Notes under the pieces: model-generated | What the model saw: the letters and a program-made list of their open reading frames with translations, nothing else | Told to the model about the DNA's origin: nothing | Databases searched by the model: none | Translations under genes and position numbers: made by a program | Shown here: piece by piece, positions 1 to 11,226 of the stretch | Layout: every line of letters begins with the position of its first letter | How positions within the stretch are numbered: the stretch's first letter is position 1 | Assembly (NCBI GenBank): GCA_014526335.1 | Contig: JACTAT010000041.1 | Location: 522,420-586,419, forward strand | Reading direction: 5' to 3' | Length of the DNA stretch: 64,000 nt | Source: Chrysaora quinquecirrha | Taxonomy: Eukaryota > Cnidaria > Scyphozoa > Semaeostomeae > Pelagiidae

Positions 1-11
1 TTGACCTTGTC

Positions 12-1769
12 TTGACAGGAAATTCAACAGTGGATCCTTCTGAGAACTCACAATATTCCACCTTGTTAAAGTGTTTGGCAATACATTGCATAAGACAAAA
101 GCTTGTGGGTTGCAAAACAATAACAATGTTGCAGAAAGTTTTGTCTAATGAGGTTTCTTTGACTTGTTCCAAGAGTTTAATGACTGTATTGAACAAGTCA
201 GGTTTATCGTTTTCGTACTCGAAAGACATGAAAGACAGTAAGCGTGCGAGGCAGGTATGGAATAATGTGGGATTGAAAAAACACTGCAGAATATACCATC
301 CAACATGCACTGGATTGAGTGTGACAATTTAGAGACAATGCTTAAGTCTGCGTCCATACATAATGCTGAAAGGCTTACTCATTTTTTAACATCACAGCTA
401 GAGTATGTAAAGGGGCAGTATGTTACTTGAGATTTGTTCAAAAAACCACCAGTGCATGATATGGATGCTTCTGCATTTCATGTTACACCCAAAGAAGAAC
501 AACTTCACTCAAAATTCCTTACAGATTGTCATAAGAAAGTAACTGAACTACACAAACATCTTTCTTGTGATGAAATGGTATCTAGTCTTGCTATGTCAGA
601 TAACAATGAAACCCCAAACACTTTAACAACAATAGAAAAACCAAATATGCCATCTGAAAGAGTTTTGCAAGAGGAAACTGTATTCCCAACATCAAATACA
701 GTTTACTTAAGAATGGAGAAACTTTGTTCATCGAACAGAAATGACATCAAACAACTTTTAGACTTGACATCAACTGATTATTGTTTGAATAACATGTCAT
801 ATATTCCCAGTGTTGCTACATCACCCTTTTTGTTTGCATCCAGGTATATAAATGAGAAATCTCTCTCGATCTCTGATGATAATTCCAGTCATGTTTGCTT
901 TGTTCCCTGGGGATTTGTAGAACATCCGAAAACAAATAGTGATTTTCTTAGAATTTCTGACAATGAAAAATCCCTGGAGAAGATTCATGCAGCTATTTTT
1001 GAGAAATTAAAAAATAGTAATGAGGGAATATTTTTGGCAACCTATTTGACTGAGTCTGCATTAGATCATTGCCATAAACATCCATTATGGTTTTCTGAAA
1101 GTGACAAAGTATGACAAAGAATTGTTGAGAAAGCAAGGAATTCTAGGCAAAGCAACTGAAAATCTTTTAAATGCTAAAACCAACATTGATCAAATGCAAA
1201 ATATTTTTCCTTGCACAAATGTTGTTTTTCCTAATGTTGTAAGAAACTGCAACTCAATCCTTATAAATGCTGCAAACTCTTGCATTCAGTTAGGATTGCC
1301 ACAAAAATGCATCAACATTCTAAATGAAATTCATATTCAGAATTGTGATATCATTGACTCATATCATGACATTTGTTTTAAAAGTCTAACCAGCTGTGCA
1401 CTTGCTTGTCAGGGCAGATTTGATGAAGCTCTACATTTTGCAGAATCCTGTATTGCAAAATCCCCATTAATAAACAAACATAGCATCATGGCTATACTCT
1501 ATAATCAGTATGCGGTCTTGCTGGCTGCAAATAGAGAGTATGAGTCAGCAATATTGCATTTTGACAAAGCTATTGAAATTATAGATGAAACAACTGGCAG
1601 CAATAGCATAAACAGTCTAACGACAAAGTACAACAAATTCCTGGTTTCCTCTGTGCAATGCAAACATTTTAATGCAACCAAAATTGACCAACTACTATCT
1701 AAATTGCATCATATGCTACCAGAAAATCATGTATTTCAAAAAATTTTCACTCAAAGTAGCATATCAGGA
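12..1769 (+). pseudogene. N-terminal part of an intronless TPR-containing transposon-like or host gene (piece 1 of 5)
   Basis: Three open stretches (12-332, 434-1114, 1101-1778) read in the same direction with one-base frame changes between them. One is near 1095-1110, where the C-terminus of the second stretch (SESDK) continues in the next frame (YDKELLRKQ). The last stretch, about 225 residues, has helical pairs typical of tetratricopeptide repeats, for example ALACQGRFDEALHFAESCI and AANREYESAILHFDKAIEI. I do not recognise the family. The frame continues after the 1770-11226 insertion, because the 8-bp target copy at 1762-1769 joins in frame to 11235. No intron signals are needed to read it. 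Frameshifts suggest a degraded copy; sequencing indels in homopolymers are an alternative. The true N-terminus lies outside the window or is lost. Confidence 0.55.
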
Positions 1770-2655
1770 GGCTTGTGATAATTTGCGGAATTTTTGAAAA
1801 TTTCGCAAAATTTTTGCGAAATTTTCGCAAAATTTTCGCAAAATTTTTGCAAAATAAATAAATATCCCAAATTCTTAAAGAAATGTACATTTAATGATAA
1901 AAACGAGGAGTAAACAGCCTCAGATACTGTGTCATGAAGCCATTTTCGTGATTCATTAAGCAAATAGTCCTTATATTAGAAGATTTCAACAAAATATTTC
2001 GCAAATTACTAATTTGCGAAATATTTCGCAAATTACTAATTAGTAATTTGCGGAATTTTTCTAGAAAGGATTCGGAAGCAGAGACAGGCAAAGCAAGGAC
2101 ACTGACAACTTGTTAGGCAATGTTAAATGCTGCTTGATGAACATGAACATTAAATTGAAACTTTGAAATGTTGAACACCGGAATACATTAACAGAACCGG
2201 AATATAGTGAATAAAGTGTCGCTGAAGCCTAGGCCAAGAGTGTCAAAAATCAATTGAAAAATTTCTTCATTTAGCATGATAGGCAGGTTGATATGCTTTT
2301 GATTGAACTGTAACAGCGATGAAACAAAGGAAAATGCATTTTTAGAACAACTGCATGCTATTTTGAAAATATTTCGCAAATTACTAATTTGCGAAATATT
2401 TCGCAAATTACTAATTAGTAATTTGCGAAATTTTTCTAGAAAGGATTCGGAAGCAGAGACAGGCAAAGCAAGGACACTGACAACTTGTTAGGCAATGTTA
2501 AATGATGCTAAATGAACATTAAATTGAAACTTTGAAATGTTGAACACCGGAATACGTAAACAGAACCGGAATATAGTGAAAAAAGTGTCGCTGAAGCCTA
2601 GGCCAAGAGTGTCAAAAATCAATTGAAAAATTTCTTCATTTAGCATGATAGGGAG
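1770..2655. repeat. Left terminal inverted repeat with subterminal repeat units
   Basis: The outer 340 bases match the right terminus in inverted orientation, including the tip rich in GCGAAAATTTT and the stretch around 1905-1975. Inward follows a unit of about 370 bp that starts near 2107 and again near 2478. Each unit holds an AT-rich palindrome with GCGAAATATTTCGC and ACTAATTAGT, a likely transposase-binding or hairpin-forming site. Short open frames in these units (for example 2188-2466) recur in every copy and are not genes. Confidence 0.85.
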
Positions 2656-3019
2656 GTGTATGATGCAAACTTTGAAGCAATAGGTCTGAAATGTCCAAAA
2701 TTTAAATCAACTTTGAGGGAACTTTAAAAGCAACTTTAAAAGTGTATTTAAAAGTGTATGCTACATGCTATTGACTGAAAACTAGGTCAGGTCACAAAGG
2801 TTAAGCTCTTACATAAATATGTAATATATAATGGTTGAGTTTCCTAAAATCTTACCAATCACTACAAGAGATGTCAAATGCTTTGAAGAGGTTTATGAGA
2901 ATACTAAAGCTCCTTGGCTCTGTCTTTGATAGTTAGTTTGTCTAGTGCCATAACATCAAAACTGTTATGAACTATGCTCATTTTACATTCAGTTTTAGCT
3001 TGATTTCTATAGACCGCAA
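2656..3019. other. Gap between left terminal repeat and kinase reading frame
   Basis: This AT-rich sequence has no supported gene. By position it should hold the promoter and 5' leader of the transposon transcript. No convincing TATA box or splice pair was identified. Confidence 0.4.
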
Positions 3020-4282
3020 ATGCACCCACTTGACATTTTTTTCGTAATTGGAATACACATGTCTAGAACATCAATCATTTCTGCTCTTACTATATACCCC
3101 AGTTCAATTGAAATAATTTCTTTTCCGAAATGTTATCAGTCACTAGCATCAATAATGTTGAAGCCCGACAAGTTCAAACTTCCGTCAGCAAAAATTGTCC
3201 AGAGGAAAGACATTTTTGGAGATTTGCCGAGATTTTCTTGGAAAGATTTGTCCGAATTTAAAGTTATTGGTCATGGCAGTTTTGGGCTTGTTGAATACGC
3301 AATATATAAGCCTAAAGAGGGTGAAACACGTAATGTTGTTTTAAAGCAGCCCTTGCATCTATCGGAGTATGAAAAAGAATTTGCCAAGGAAGCAAAACTT
3401 TTGAATAGCGTCAGAGGACATAGGAATATTGTGGAATTTCTCGGAGTCTGTGTAAGACCAAACATTGCATTAATGCAAGAATACCTGGAATTCTCTTTTG
3501 CTCCATTTGCGGATCCATTTGCTGAAGACAAGGTAGTGAACTCTTTAGAAGCTTTTTTGTCGTATGTAGAAACAAGTTATAACTTTGAAGGATTCGAGCA
3601 TGTTATTCAAACAATCGCACTTGATATTGTTAAGGGACTTGCTGTTCTCCACAGTAAAAACATCGTCCACAGGGACTTGAAGCCAGCAAACATATTAGTA
3701 AGCAATCAGCATTATCTCCACCTTGAAAGGGAGGAAATTCAAAAATTGTGGCAGGATGGTGGCATTGCACCAATCATTTGCAAACTCACAGACTTTGGGG
3801 AGAGCCGATCTCTATTAATCCAGACAAAGTCACTGTTATCTTCTAAAGTAAACGAGCTTGATAGAGGAAGTCCTGCCTTCATGGCTCCGGAGCTTCTAGT
3901 TCTGGAGAAACGTCCTGCAGTCGCTAATATTCATGATCTTAAGGCAGCTGACATGTGGGCTTTAGGCATGATAATGTTTGTACTAGTTAATCCAGATTCA
4001 AAATTTCCATATAGATTGGAAGTTGAGCGTGAGCGTAAATCAAACCCAATGATAGACCCAAAAGATATGCTGATTAAACTACAGCGGGAGGAGAAATATC
4101 CGGAGTCATCAGGAAATTATGCCAAACTCCAAGCACTGTATTGGGACACTCCTTTACAAATATACAACATGTGCGTTTCCTTCAATAGTGAAGACAGAGT
4201 CAGAAGCATCGAGCCGGTATCAGATTTGTGCAAAAAAAGAACTCGTACGAGTAGAATGTGTTGTAAAGAACATGCCTGTTAG
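3020..4282 (+). CDS. Protein kinase domain encoded by the transposon
   Basis: The frame carries a complete Ser/Thr or dual-specificity type protein kinase domain. Residues count from position 3020. The glycine loop GHGSFGLV starts at residue 84, the ATP-binding lysine is in VVLKQ (K109), the catalytic loop is HRDLKPANIL (H217-D219), the metal-binding loop is DFGES (D258), and the activation segment ends with APE (residue 289), followed by DMWALGM. All catalytic residues are present, so activity is plausible. The first 45 residues are hydrophobic and atypical; the methionine at 3155 is a likely start. After residue about 395 the frame runs out beside a run of seven A at 4234-4240. A one-base change there would join it to the protease frame, so the two domains probably belong to one polypeptide. 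The substrate is unknown. Confidence 0.85.
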   Translation: MHPLDIFFVIGIHMSRTSIISALTIYPSSIEIISFPKCYQSLASIMLKPDKFKLPSAKIVQRKDIFGDLPRFSWKDLSEFKVIGHGSFGLVEYAIYKPKEGETRNVVLKQPLHLSEYEKEFAKEAKLLNSVRGHRNIVEFLGVCVRPNIALMQEYLEFSFAPFADPFAEDKVVNSLEAFLSYVETSYNFEGFEHVIQTIALDIVKGLAVLHSKNIVHRDLKPANILVSNQHYLHLEREEIQKLWQDGGIAPIICKLTDFGESRSLLIQTKSLLSSKVNELDRGSPAFMAPELLVLEKRPAVANIHDLKAADMWALGMIMFVLVNPDSKFPYRLEVERERKSNPMIDPKDMLIKLQREEKYPESSGNYAKLQALYWDTPLQIYNMCVSFNSEDRVRSIEPVSDLCKKRTRTSRMCCKEHAC

Positions 4283-5075
4283 TCAAAGCAGTGCTTTAGA
4301 GAGAGCAAATCGTAAAGCTGCCGAAAGAATACAAGCTTCAATGTCGAAAACTGAATGCCAACAAGATTATATTGGTATGATTCGTGCTGATGGAACAAAC
4401 TGTTGTGTATTTCTGTGCTTAAAGATCTGTGACATTCTTGTCAGAAACATACCAGATGACAACGATGCAACATCTCTTGCAGAAAAAATTTGCAGCATTT
4501 CTACCAATATCGTGAATAGCTATCCTTTGGAAATAAATGAACATCGTGATTGGGAAAAGATTTATGAAGTCATAACAGCGTATACGTTGATGAACGGACA
4601 TAACCACATTGGGACCTACGAAATAACTGAAGAGCTCCCATATCTGGATGGCTATTTCTCCAAAAATGGTCGCACTAATCTCTTGCATAAGCTGCGCGAG
4701 GTTAGTAGTGCAAATGAGACGTTCCTTTCAATATATACGTGCGAGCCGTATTCAATTACTATTGGCTCAATAAGAAATCGCCTGTTTCTCGTTGATACCC
4801 ATCCTGTTGTTGAGGAATGTCAAGGTAATCAAAATGGCCAAGTCCGTGTATACGAAGATAATAGCGACCGGACCTGTCAAGCTATCTGCAAGTGGATATG
4901 GGGGAGGCTTGTGACAAGTGGTGTTCGGTTTGAAGTTGGTCAGTCTCTGGCTCTGTTGAAACAAAGTAAATCTTTCACGATCATCGAAGCTAGACTAGAA
5001 GACAGGGAAGCTGAAACACAATATTACCATCAAGAAAACATTGATGTAATTGATTTGACATTGGACAATGATACT
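4235..5075 (+). CDS. Papain-like cysteine protease (deubiquitinase-like) domain of the transposon
   Basis: The frame open from 4119 to 5111 is coding from about 4235. It contains GMIRADGTNCCVFLCLKICD, with candidate nucleophile Cys at 4401-4406, and later RLFLVDTHPV with candidate catalytic His at 4800-4802. This Cys plus D-T-H arrangement resembles papain-fold peptidases such as herpesvirus tegument-type (C76-like) or OTU-like deubiquitinases; the exact family is inferred, not proven. The C-terminal tail contains VIDLTLDND, which resembles a SUMO-interacting motif. A splice donor (gtaagt) follows codon ACT at 5073-5075, so the reading into 5111 is probably intron. The N-terminal end overlaps the kinase frame in another phase, with a homopolymer at the switch point. 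Confidence 0.6.
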
Positions 5076-5162
5076 GTAAGTATTACGTATTTATTCTCGC
5101 CTCCAAAATAATCAGATAAATATGAATATGCCCTTTATCTTATGTTCATACTTTATATTTAG

Positions 5163-5221
5163 ATATCAACAACTGATGAAGATCTAAAGCAGGATAAACA
5201 GGCTACCGTAGTTCTAGAAAG
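5163..5221 (+). CDS. Small acidic linker exon of the transposon gene
   Basis: This is an open 59-nt exon between an acceptor (ttatatttag) and a donor (ag|gtattt). It reads on in frame from the protease exon (ISTTDEDLKQDKQATVVLE) and leaves phase 2, which matches the phase of the following 63-nt exons. It is inferred from splice signals and phase only. Confidence 0.55.
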
Positions 5222-5347
5222 GTATTTCAGGGCTATGTCTTGATTATTTTATATTTGTTCACTCACAACATATTAAAGGTTGCAAATATTTTTCATGAAA
5301 AGTTTATTATACTTAACGATCTTAAATAATATACCTCTTCCATTTAG

Positions 5348-6106
5348 AGATTCAATCAGTCCTGTGAGAAGTGAAGGAAAAAGACATAATCCATCCTCGT
5401 CATATCGTCAGTAAGAATTATGCCTTATTCTTCCATATCCTTATAGATTCTAGCTAAAGTCTCTGTGATTAGGAAGGTTAATATGCTGCAGGATTTTAAA
5501 TAATATACCTCTTCCATTTAGAGATTCAATCAGTCCTGTGAGAAGTGAAAGAAAAAGACATAATCCATTCTCGTCGTATCGTCAGTAAGAATTATGCCTT
5601 ATTCTTCCATATCCTTATAGATTCTAGCTAAAGTCTCTGTGATTAGGAAGGTTAATATGCTGCAGGATTTTAAATGATATACCTCTTCCATTTAGAGATT
5701 CAATCAGTCCTGTGAGAAGTGAAAGAAAAAGACATAATCCATCCTCGTCGTATCGTCAGTAAGAATTATGCCTTATTCTTCCATATCCTAATAGATTCTA
5801 GCTAAAGTCTCTGTGATTAGGAAGGTTAATATGCTGCAGGATTTTAAATAATATACCTCTTCCATTTAGAGATTCAATCAGTCCTGTGAGAAGTGAAAGA
5901 AAAAGACATAATCCATCCTCGTCGTATCGTCAGTAAGAATTATGCCTTATTCTTCCATATCCTAATAGGTTCTAGCTAAAGTCTCTGTGATTGGGAAGGT
6001 TAATATGCTGCAGGATTTTAAATAATATAACTTTTTCATTTAGAGATTATCTCAACCCAATAAGGTCGCTTTCAAACAGTGATGATATGTCTTCATCCGG
6101 CAGCAG
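5348..6106 (+). repeat. Five tandem 63-nt in-frame exons with their introns (174-bp period)
   Basis: Candidate exons lie at 5348-5410, 5522-5584, 5696-5758, 5870-5932 and 6044-6106. Each is preceded by a pyrimidine tract plus tttag and followed by gtaag. The first four are near identical (DSISPVRSERKRHNPSSSYR core). The fifth is diverged but has the same length, phase and start (DYLNPIRS). The intron sequence between exons is also nearly identical, so the whole exon-intron unit was amplified. All exons are 63 nt and phase 2 to phase 2, so any number can be included without changing the frame. The encoded 21-residue repeat is basic and Ser/Pro rich, like a disordered linker or phosphorylation site. 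Confidence 0.8.
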
Positions 6107-6472
6107 GTAAGCTTTATTGTTTTGTATCGATCACAATTATCACAGCTATTGTTGTCCCTGCACTTGATTCACATTTCATGTGCAAAACGAGAAGCGTAGT
6201 GTGCTGGTTAGCACGTGGTAGCACTTGGGCCATTCGAGCTCAAGGTCTGTGGTTCAAATACAGGCTAGGGAGCACAAATTTACGTTTACGATCTACAAAA
6301 TGTAAAAACCCTTGCTTCGCTATCGAAGTGCTAGAGCAAAAAACAGAGCCTTCGTGAAGAACGTAATATATTTGAAAACATATAATAATCCAATGACTTT
6401 GTTGCGGACTCTTATTGTATTTGAAATAAATATGTGATTAGACCGGAGCATTAATACATCTGTCTTTTTTAG
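6107..6472. other. Intron with tRNA-like SINE fragment candidate
   Basis: The intron between the last 63-nt exon and the linker exon contains, near 6195-6290, a weak tRNA-like motif with a B-box-like GGTTCAAAT. The A box does not fit the consensus, so a SINE relic is only possible. Nothing else was seen. Confidence 0.25.
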
Positions 6473-6540
6473 GGCCGACGCTAAAGTAAATGAGAGAACA
6501 AGACGTGAGACTGTGGTGTTTGCTGATGACAGCGCAAAAG
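6473..6540 (+). CDS. Linker exon before the transposase
   Basis: This 68-nt open exon lies between an acceptor (tttttttag) and a donor (g|gtaagg). It joins the fifth 63-nt exon in phase (AG+G) and reads ADAKVNERTRRETVVFADDSAK. It leaves phase 1, which would join the transposase exon if the acceptor is the AAG at 6622-6624. Support is from signals and phase only. Confidence 0.5.
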
Positions 6541-6624
6541 GTAAGGGGGTTTCGCAGTAATTAGAACAGACAAATCTCGAAAATGCGCTGAATTTTGATC
6601 AACAGGATTCTATCAGCTTGTAAG

Positions 6625-9374
6625 AGTTCTTGGCCTATCTTCTAGATGAGGTGACGAAACATAAAGGTCGTTATCCTTTGCTCTCAAAACAAAGAATGAA
6701 ACTGCTAAAGATGGCTGATATCTGCATAGCTGGCAATATATCCCGTGACATGGTGTGCAAAGGAGTTCCTCAAAATGTTTATCAGGATGCCTTGTTCGTT
6801 GTCGATCTCCAAGAAGTGCAAATTTCTGACCTATCAACAGATGGTGTTATTTGGTGCAAGCACTCATCTCCTGTAGAAGCTGTGGCTGTTGAGATAGTGG
6901 ACCATACTGTAAAAAAATGTCGAGTTTTACCAAAAGGGGGAAGTAATTTTTTAACTGATCAGGAAAATAAGTTCATCTTCAGACGCCAATACAGTCAAAG
7001 CTGGAGTTTAGACAGGAAGATACAGCTGAACCGGGTGATTTCTAAATTCTTTGCAGAAGACGGAACGCCGGTACGATATGCTATGGTTCAATACAAAGTA
7101 GAAGGAGAAATCACAGAACAAAGCATTGCACAAAAATTTCAAAAAGCGCACGGTAATTCCAAGACTGATGAACCCTACATTCCCACATTCAAGTCTGTTC
7201 TGAAGAACATAAAAGAGCAAGCCCCATCTACAAGGCCCAAGCAGATTATTAGCAAGATAATAAAAGATGCTGGGGGTGTGTTTGAAATGGAGTCAGTTTC
7301 AGCAGTACCCAGAGACAGAAGACAGGTTTACAATGCCATTAAAAATATTGAAAGACCAAAAGCGAGAAACACAGGTCGTAGCAAAGTTCCTGATTTTACA
7401 CAGCTGCAGTCAATGCTAAGCAGCCAAGAATTTGTTAAAGATCTGGCTTTTCGCGCTGTTACTAAAAACGGGATTCAGCAGGTTTCGCCAACAGTTTTTG
7501 CTACCACTGACAATCACGCAAAATGGGTAAAAGCATACTGCTCTTCACATAAACCTCTGGCACAGTTGGGGCTGGACATGACCTACAAATGTGGACCCTT
7601 CTACGTAACAACGGCAACATTTAAACATCCTATTTTTGTAAAATATGATGATAGCAATGCCCACCCTGGAATAGTGGCCGCTCTGTTGATAAGCTCGACG
7701 AAAGAATATGATGATTATAAAATGATGAGCGAAAACTTTAAGCGTATCACAAAAACTCTTGTGTTTGGAACAGATGGTGAAGTTGCTCTGGAACGTGCTT
7801 TTGAAGACAATTTTCCGATATCTGGTGTGAATCCCAGTGGATCAAATATTCACTTACGATGCTTTGAACATGTTGAGACTGACATGAACAGAATTCTACT
7901 ACAACTCGGTTGTAAGAACATTGAAGTGAAAAAGATAGTGAAGGAGGTGCTTGGAACAGAGCACAATGGAATGCGCACGGAAGGTCTAGTAGATTCAGCT
8001 GACGAGGAACAATTTCTGGCTAATTTTGACAAATTGAAAAAGAGTTGGCCAAGAGCATTTATCGAGTGGCTTGAAGATCGTCGTGGAAGGCAAAGGAGTC
8101 TTTTGGATACAATGTCCCTATGCATGTTGAAACCAGTTCGAATTGCGGCAGGCCTCGGAAACCCACCTAACAAATGGGTTAATAATGTTACTGAGGCTCT
8201 ACATAATGTTATCAAAGAAGAACTGAACCACGACGCACTCGATGTCGTTACTTTTCTGGAAAAGGTGAAAGAGAGAGTGTTCGATCAACAGCTCACGGAG
8301 CTGACAAGAGGCATTCAAGGTATGGGGGAATACAGGCTTTGCCAAACAATGCAGTCGTATGCAGTAACCCCAACTCAGTGGACAGAAATGACGACAGATC
8401 AACGCAAAGCCCACGTGCGTAAGGTTTTAAATCTAGCATCAGAAGACTTCAAAGACCCTTTTTTGGACTTGATTAATTCTTATAAGCTCTCTGTACAAAT
8501 TTCAGAATGTCAAGCAGCAATTAACATCCCCTTCAGCACACTTAAGCGAGTATGGCACAAGGCTGAATTTCTGCTTTCAAATTGTAATGTGTCCCGTCTG
8601 TTGGGTGGAAATTACTGCGTAACAGATTACAGCCAGGCATATAATGTTGTTGAAACGGCATCAAAGCTCTCTTTACATTGTCCTTGCAAAGATTTTAAAG
8701 ATACAGATGGCCTGTGTGGACATGTTGTTGCTGTGAATGAATTTAAAGGCTCTCTCAAGGAGTTTCTCGAGCATTTTGCTAAGCACGGTGCAAACATAAA
8801 CAAAATCATCAACAAAAACATACCTATGCGAGGAGGTGACAAGCAGCATCAAAAGAAGCCAAGGAAAGGTCGAAATAACGTTAAGATGGCCCCAATTGTC
8901 CATGTTTACAAATTGCAACCTGATTCGCAGTCGTCAGTACCTCTCGCCGTTGCCCTTGACGAAGAAATTGACAAACCAAAAGATACGGTCTTTACAGAAT
9001 ACTGGCACAACAACGAATTATTTTATGTGCATTTAACAAGTGATGAAGAATGTAAGCGCGCAAAGAAGTGTGAAACGTGTAAAATTGAGTTTCCCAAGAA
9101 AAACCCAAAGAAGGGAGTCTCGGATATGGTAATTGTTCATAAAGAAAGATACATGCGCCCAGTGAGAGATGAAGCCAACAATTTCCTGCGTTTTACAATA
9201 ACAAACATACTTGGTAGAAAATTCTACTGTCCAAAGAAAGCATGCCTATTAAAGAGACACCCTTACTTTTGGAAAGGATTGATCAAGATAGAGGAACAAG
9301 TTCAGGAAAAAATGGAAAGCATACATTTTAAGGCACTTTTTCAGCAATTACACTACTCAAAAACAACATATTGA
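6625..9374 (+). CDS. MULE transposase with SWIM zinc finger
   Basis: The long open frame (about 914 residues counted from TTG at 6630) encodes a DDE transposase. Candidate acidic residues are D316 in LGLDMTYKCGPF, D382 in FGTDGEVAL and E522 in WVNNVTEALHNVIKEE, the spacing and context seen in Mutator-like transposases. A SWIM zinc finger follows (CPCKDF...LCGH, C684, C686, C696, H698). A C-terminal cysteine cluster (CETCKIEF and FYCPKKACLLKRH) looks like a zinc ribbon. No ATG opens the frame; it most likely begins as an exon spliced from 6540 using the acceptor at 6624, since other acceptors run into stops. The frame has no internal break over 2.7 kb, so the copy may be recent. It ends with TGA just before the right terminal repeat array. 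Confidence 0.88.
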
Positions 9375-9479
9375 GAATTAAGAAAAAAGGCTAAAAGCAA
9401 TCGGCCCTTAATTTTGATTTACATTGTTATGTTCTTTTGCAATTGTATTTTTCGCTTTCCGGTTTTTTACTTTCTTTTG

Positions 9480-11226
9480 CATTGCGTAACAAGTTGTCAG
9501 TGTCCCTGCTCTGCCTGTCTCTGCTTCTGAGTCCATTCTAGAAAAATTTCGCAAATTACTAATTAGTAATTTGCGAAATATTTCGCAAATTAGTAATTTG
9601 CGAAATATTTTCAAAATAGCATGCAGTTGTTCTAAAAATGCATTTTCCTTTGTTTCATCGCTGTTACAGTTCAATCAAAAGCATATCAACCTGCCTATCA
9701 TGCTAAATGAAGAAATTTTTCAATTGATTTTTGACACTCTTGGCCTAGGCTTCAGCGACACTTTATTCACTATATTCCGGTTCTGTTAACGTATTCCGGT
9801 GTTCAACATTTCAAAGTTTCAATTTAATGTTCATTTAGCATCATTTAACATTGCCTAACAAGTTGTCAGCGTCCCTGCTCTGCCTGTCTCTGCTTCTGAG
9901 TCCATTCTAGAAAAATTTCGCAAATTACTAATGCATTTTCCTTTGTTTCATCGCTGTTACAGTTCAATCAAAAGCATACCAACCTGCCTATCATGCTAAA
10001 TGAAAAAATTTTTCAATTGATTTTTGACACTCTTGGCTTAAGCGACAGTTTATTCACTATATTCCGGTTCTGTTTACGTATTCCGGTGTTCAACATTTCA
10101 AAGTTTCAATTTAATGTTCATTTAGCATCATTTAACATTGCCTAACAAGTTGTCAGTGTCCTTGCTTTGCCTGTCTCTGCTTCCGAATCCTTTCTAGAAA
10201 AATTTCGCAAATTACTAATTAGTAATTTGCGAAATATTTCGCAAATTAGTAATTTGCGAAATATTTTCAAAATAGCATGCAGTTGTTCTAAAAATGCATT
10301 TTCCTTTGTTTCATCGCTGTTACAGTTCAATCAAAAGCATATCAACCTGCCTATCATGCTAAATGAAGAAATTTTTCAATTGATTTTTGACACTCTTGGC
10401 CTAGGCTTCAGCGACACTTTATTCACTATATTCCGGTTCTGTTAACGTATTCCGGTGTTCAACATTTCAAAGTTTCAATTTAATGTTCATTTAGCATCAT
10501 TTAACATTGCCTAACAAGTTGTCAGCGTCCCTGCTCTGCCTGTCTCTGCTTCTGAGTCCATTCTAGAAAAATTTCGCAAATTACTAATTAGTAATTTGCG
10601 AAATATTTCGCAAATTAGTAATTTGCGAAATATTTTCAAAATAGCATGCAGTTGTTCTAAAAATGCATTTTCCCTTGTTTCATCGCTGTTACAGTTCAAT
10701 CAAAAGCATATCAACCTGCCTATCATGCTAAATGAAGAAATTTGTCAATTGATTTTTGACACTCTTGGCCTAGGCTTCAGCGACACTTTTTTCACTATAT
10801 TCCGGTTCTGTTTACGTATTCCGGTGTTCAACATTTCAAAGTTTCAATTTAATGTTCATTTAGCATCATTTAACATTGCCTAACAAGTTGTCAGTGTCCT
10901 TGCTTTGCCTGTCTCTGCTTCCGAATCCTTTCTAGAAAAATTCCGCAAATTACTAATTAGTAATTTGCGAAATATTTCGCAAATTAGTAATTTGCGAAAT
11001 ATTTTGTTGAAATCTTCTAATATAAGGACTATTTGCTTAATGAATCACGAAAATGGCTTCATGACACAGTATCTGAGGCTGTTTACTCCTCGTTTTTATC
11101 ATTAAATGTACATTTCTTTAAGAATTTGGGATATTTATTTATTTTGCAAAAATTTTGCGAAAATTTTGCGAAAATTTCGCAAAAATTTTGCGAAATTTTC
11201 AAAAATTCCGCAAATTATCATAAGCC
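9480..11226. repeat. Right terminal inverted repeat with about four subterminal units
   Basis: Copies of a unit of about 369 bp begin with AACAAGTTGTCAG near 9488, 9857, 10144, 10514 and 10883. The second unit has lost about 82 bp. The outermost 340 bp is the inverted match of the left end. The left end has only about two units, so copy number differs between ends, as expected from unequal exchange or replication slippage. Small recurring frames here (for example 10167-10445) are shadows of the repeat. Confidence 0.85.

Larger units (their letters stand above)
1770..11226 (+). mobile_element. MULE-type DNA transposon carrying kinase, cysteine protease and transposase
   Basis: A 9,457-bp element is bounded by inverted termini (left tip GGCTTGTGATAATTTGCGG at 1770, right tip the complement of GGCTTATGATAATTTGCGG ending at 11226). 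The outer flanks are a direct repeat, TATCAGGA, at 1762-1769 and 11227-11234, as expected for a target duplication. The interrupted reading frame is restored exactly if the element and one target copy are removed. Inside, on the + strand, are a protein kinase domain, a cysteine protease domain, a series of small exons, and a transposase with a SWIM zinc finger. MULEs usually make 8-11 bp target duplications and often have long inverted repeats, which fits. The kinase cargo is what I do not know from described MULEs. Confidence 0.85.

Noticed and set aside
2188..2466. Repeated 60-95 codon frames in the TIR region, also at 9571-10883
   Set aside because: Same sequence in every subterminal unit; no conserved protein features.
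5348..6106. Regular direct repeats resembling a CRISPR-like array
   Set aside because: Period 174 bp, the spacers are nearly identical to each other, and the units carry splice sites; this is a eukaryotic exon amplification.
6195..6290. tRNA gene
   Set aside because: Only a B-box-like motif; A box and stems do not fit.
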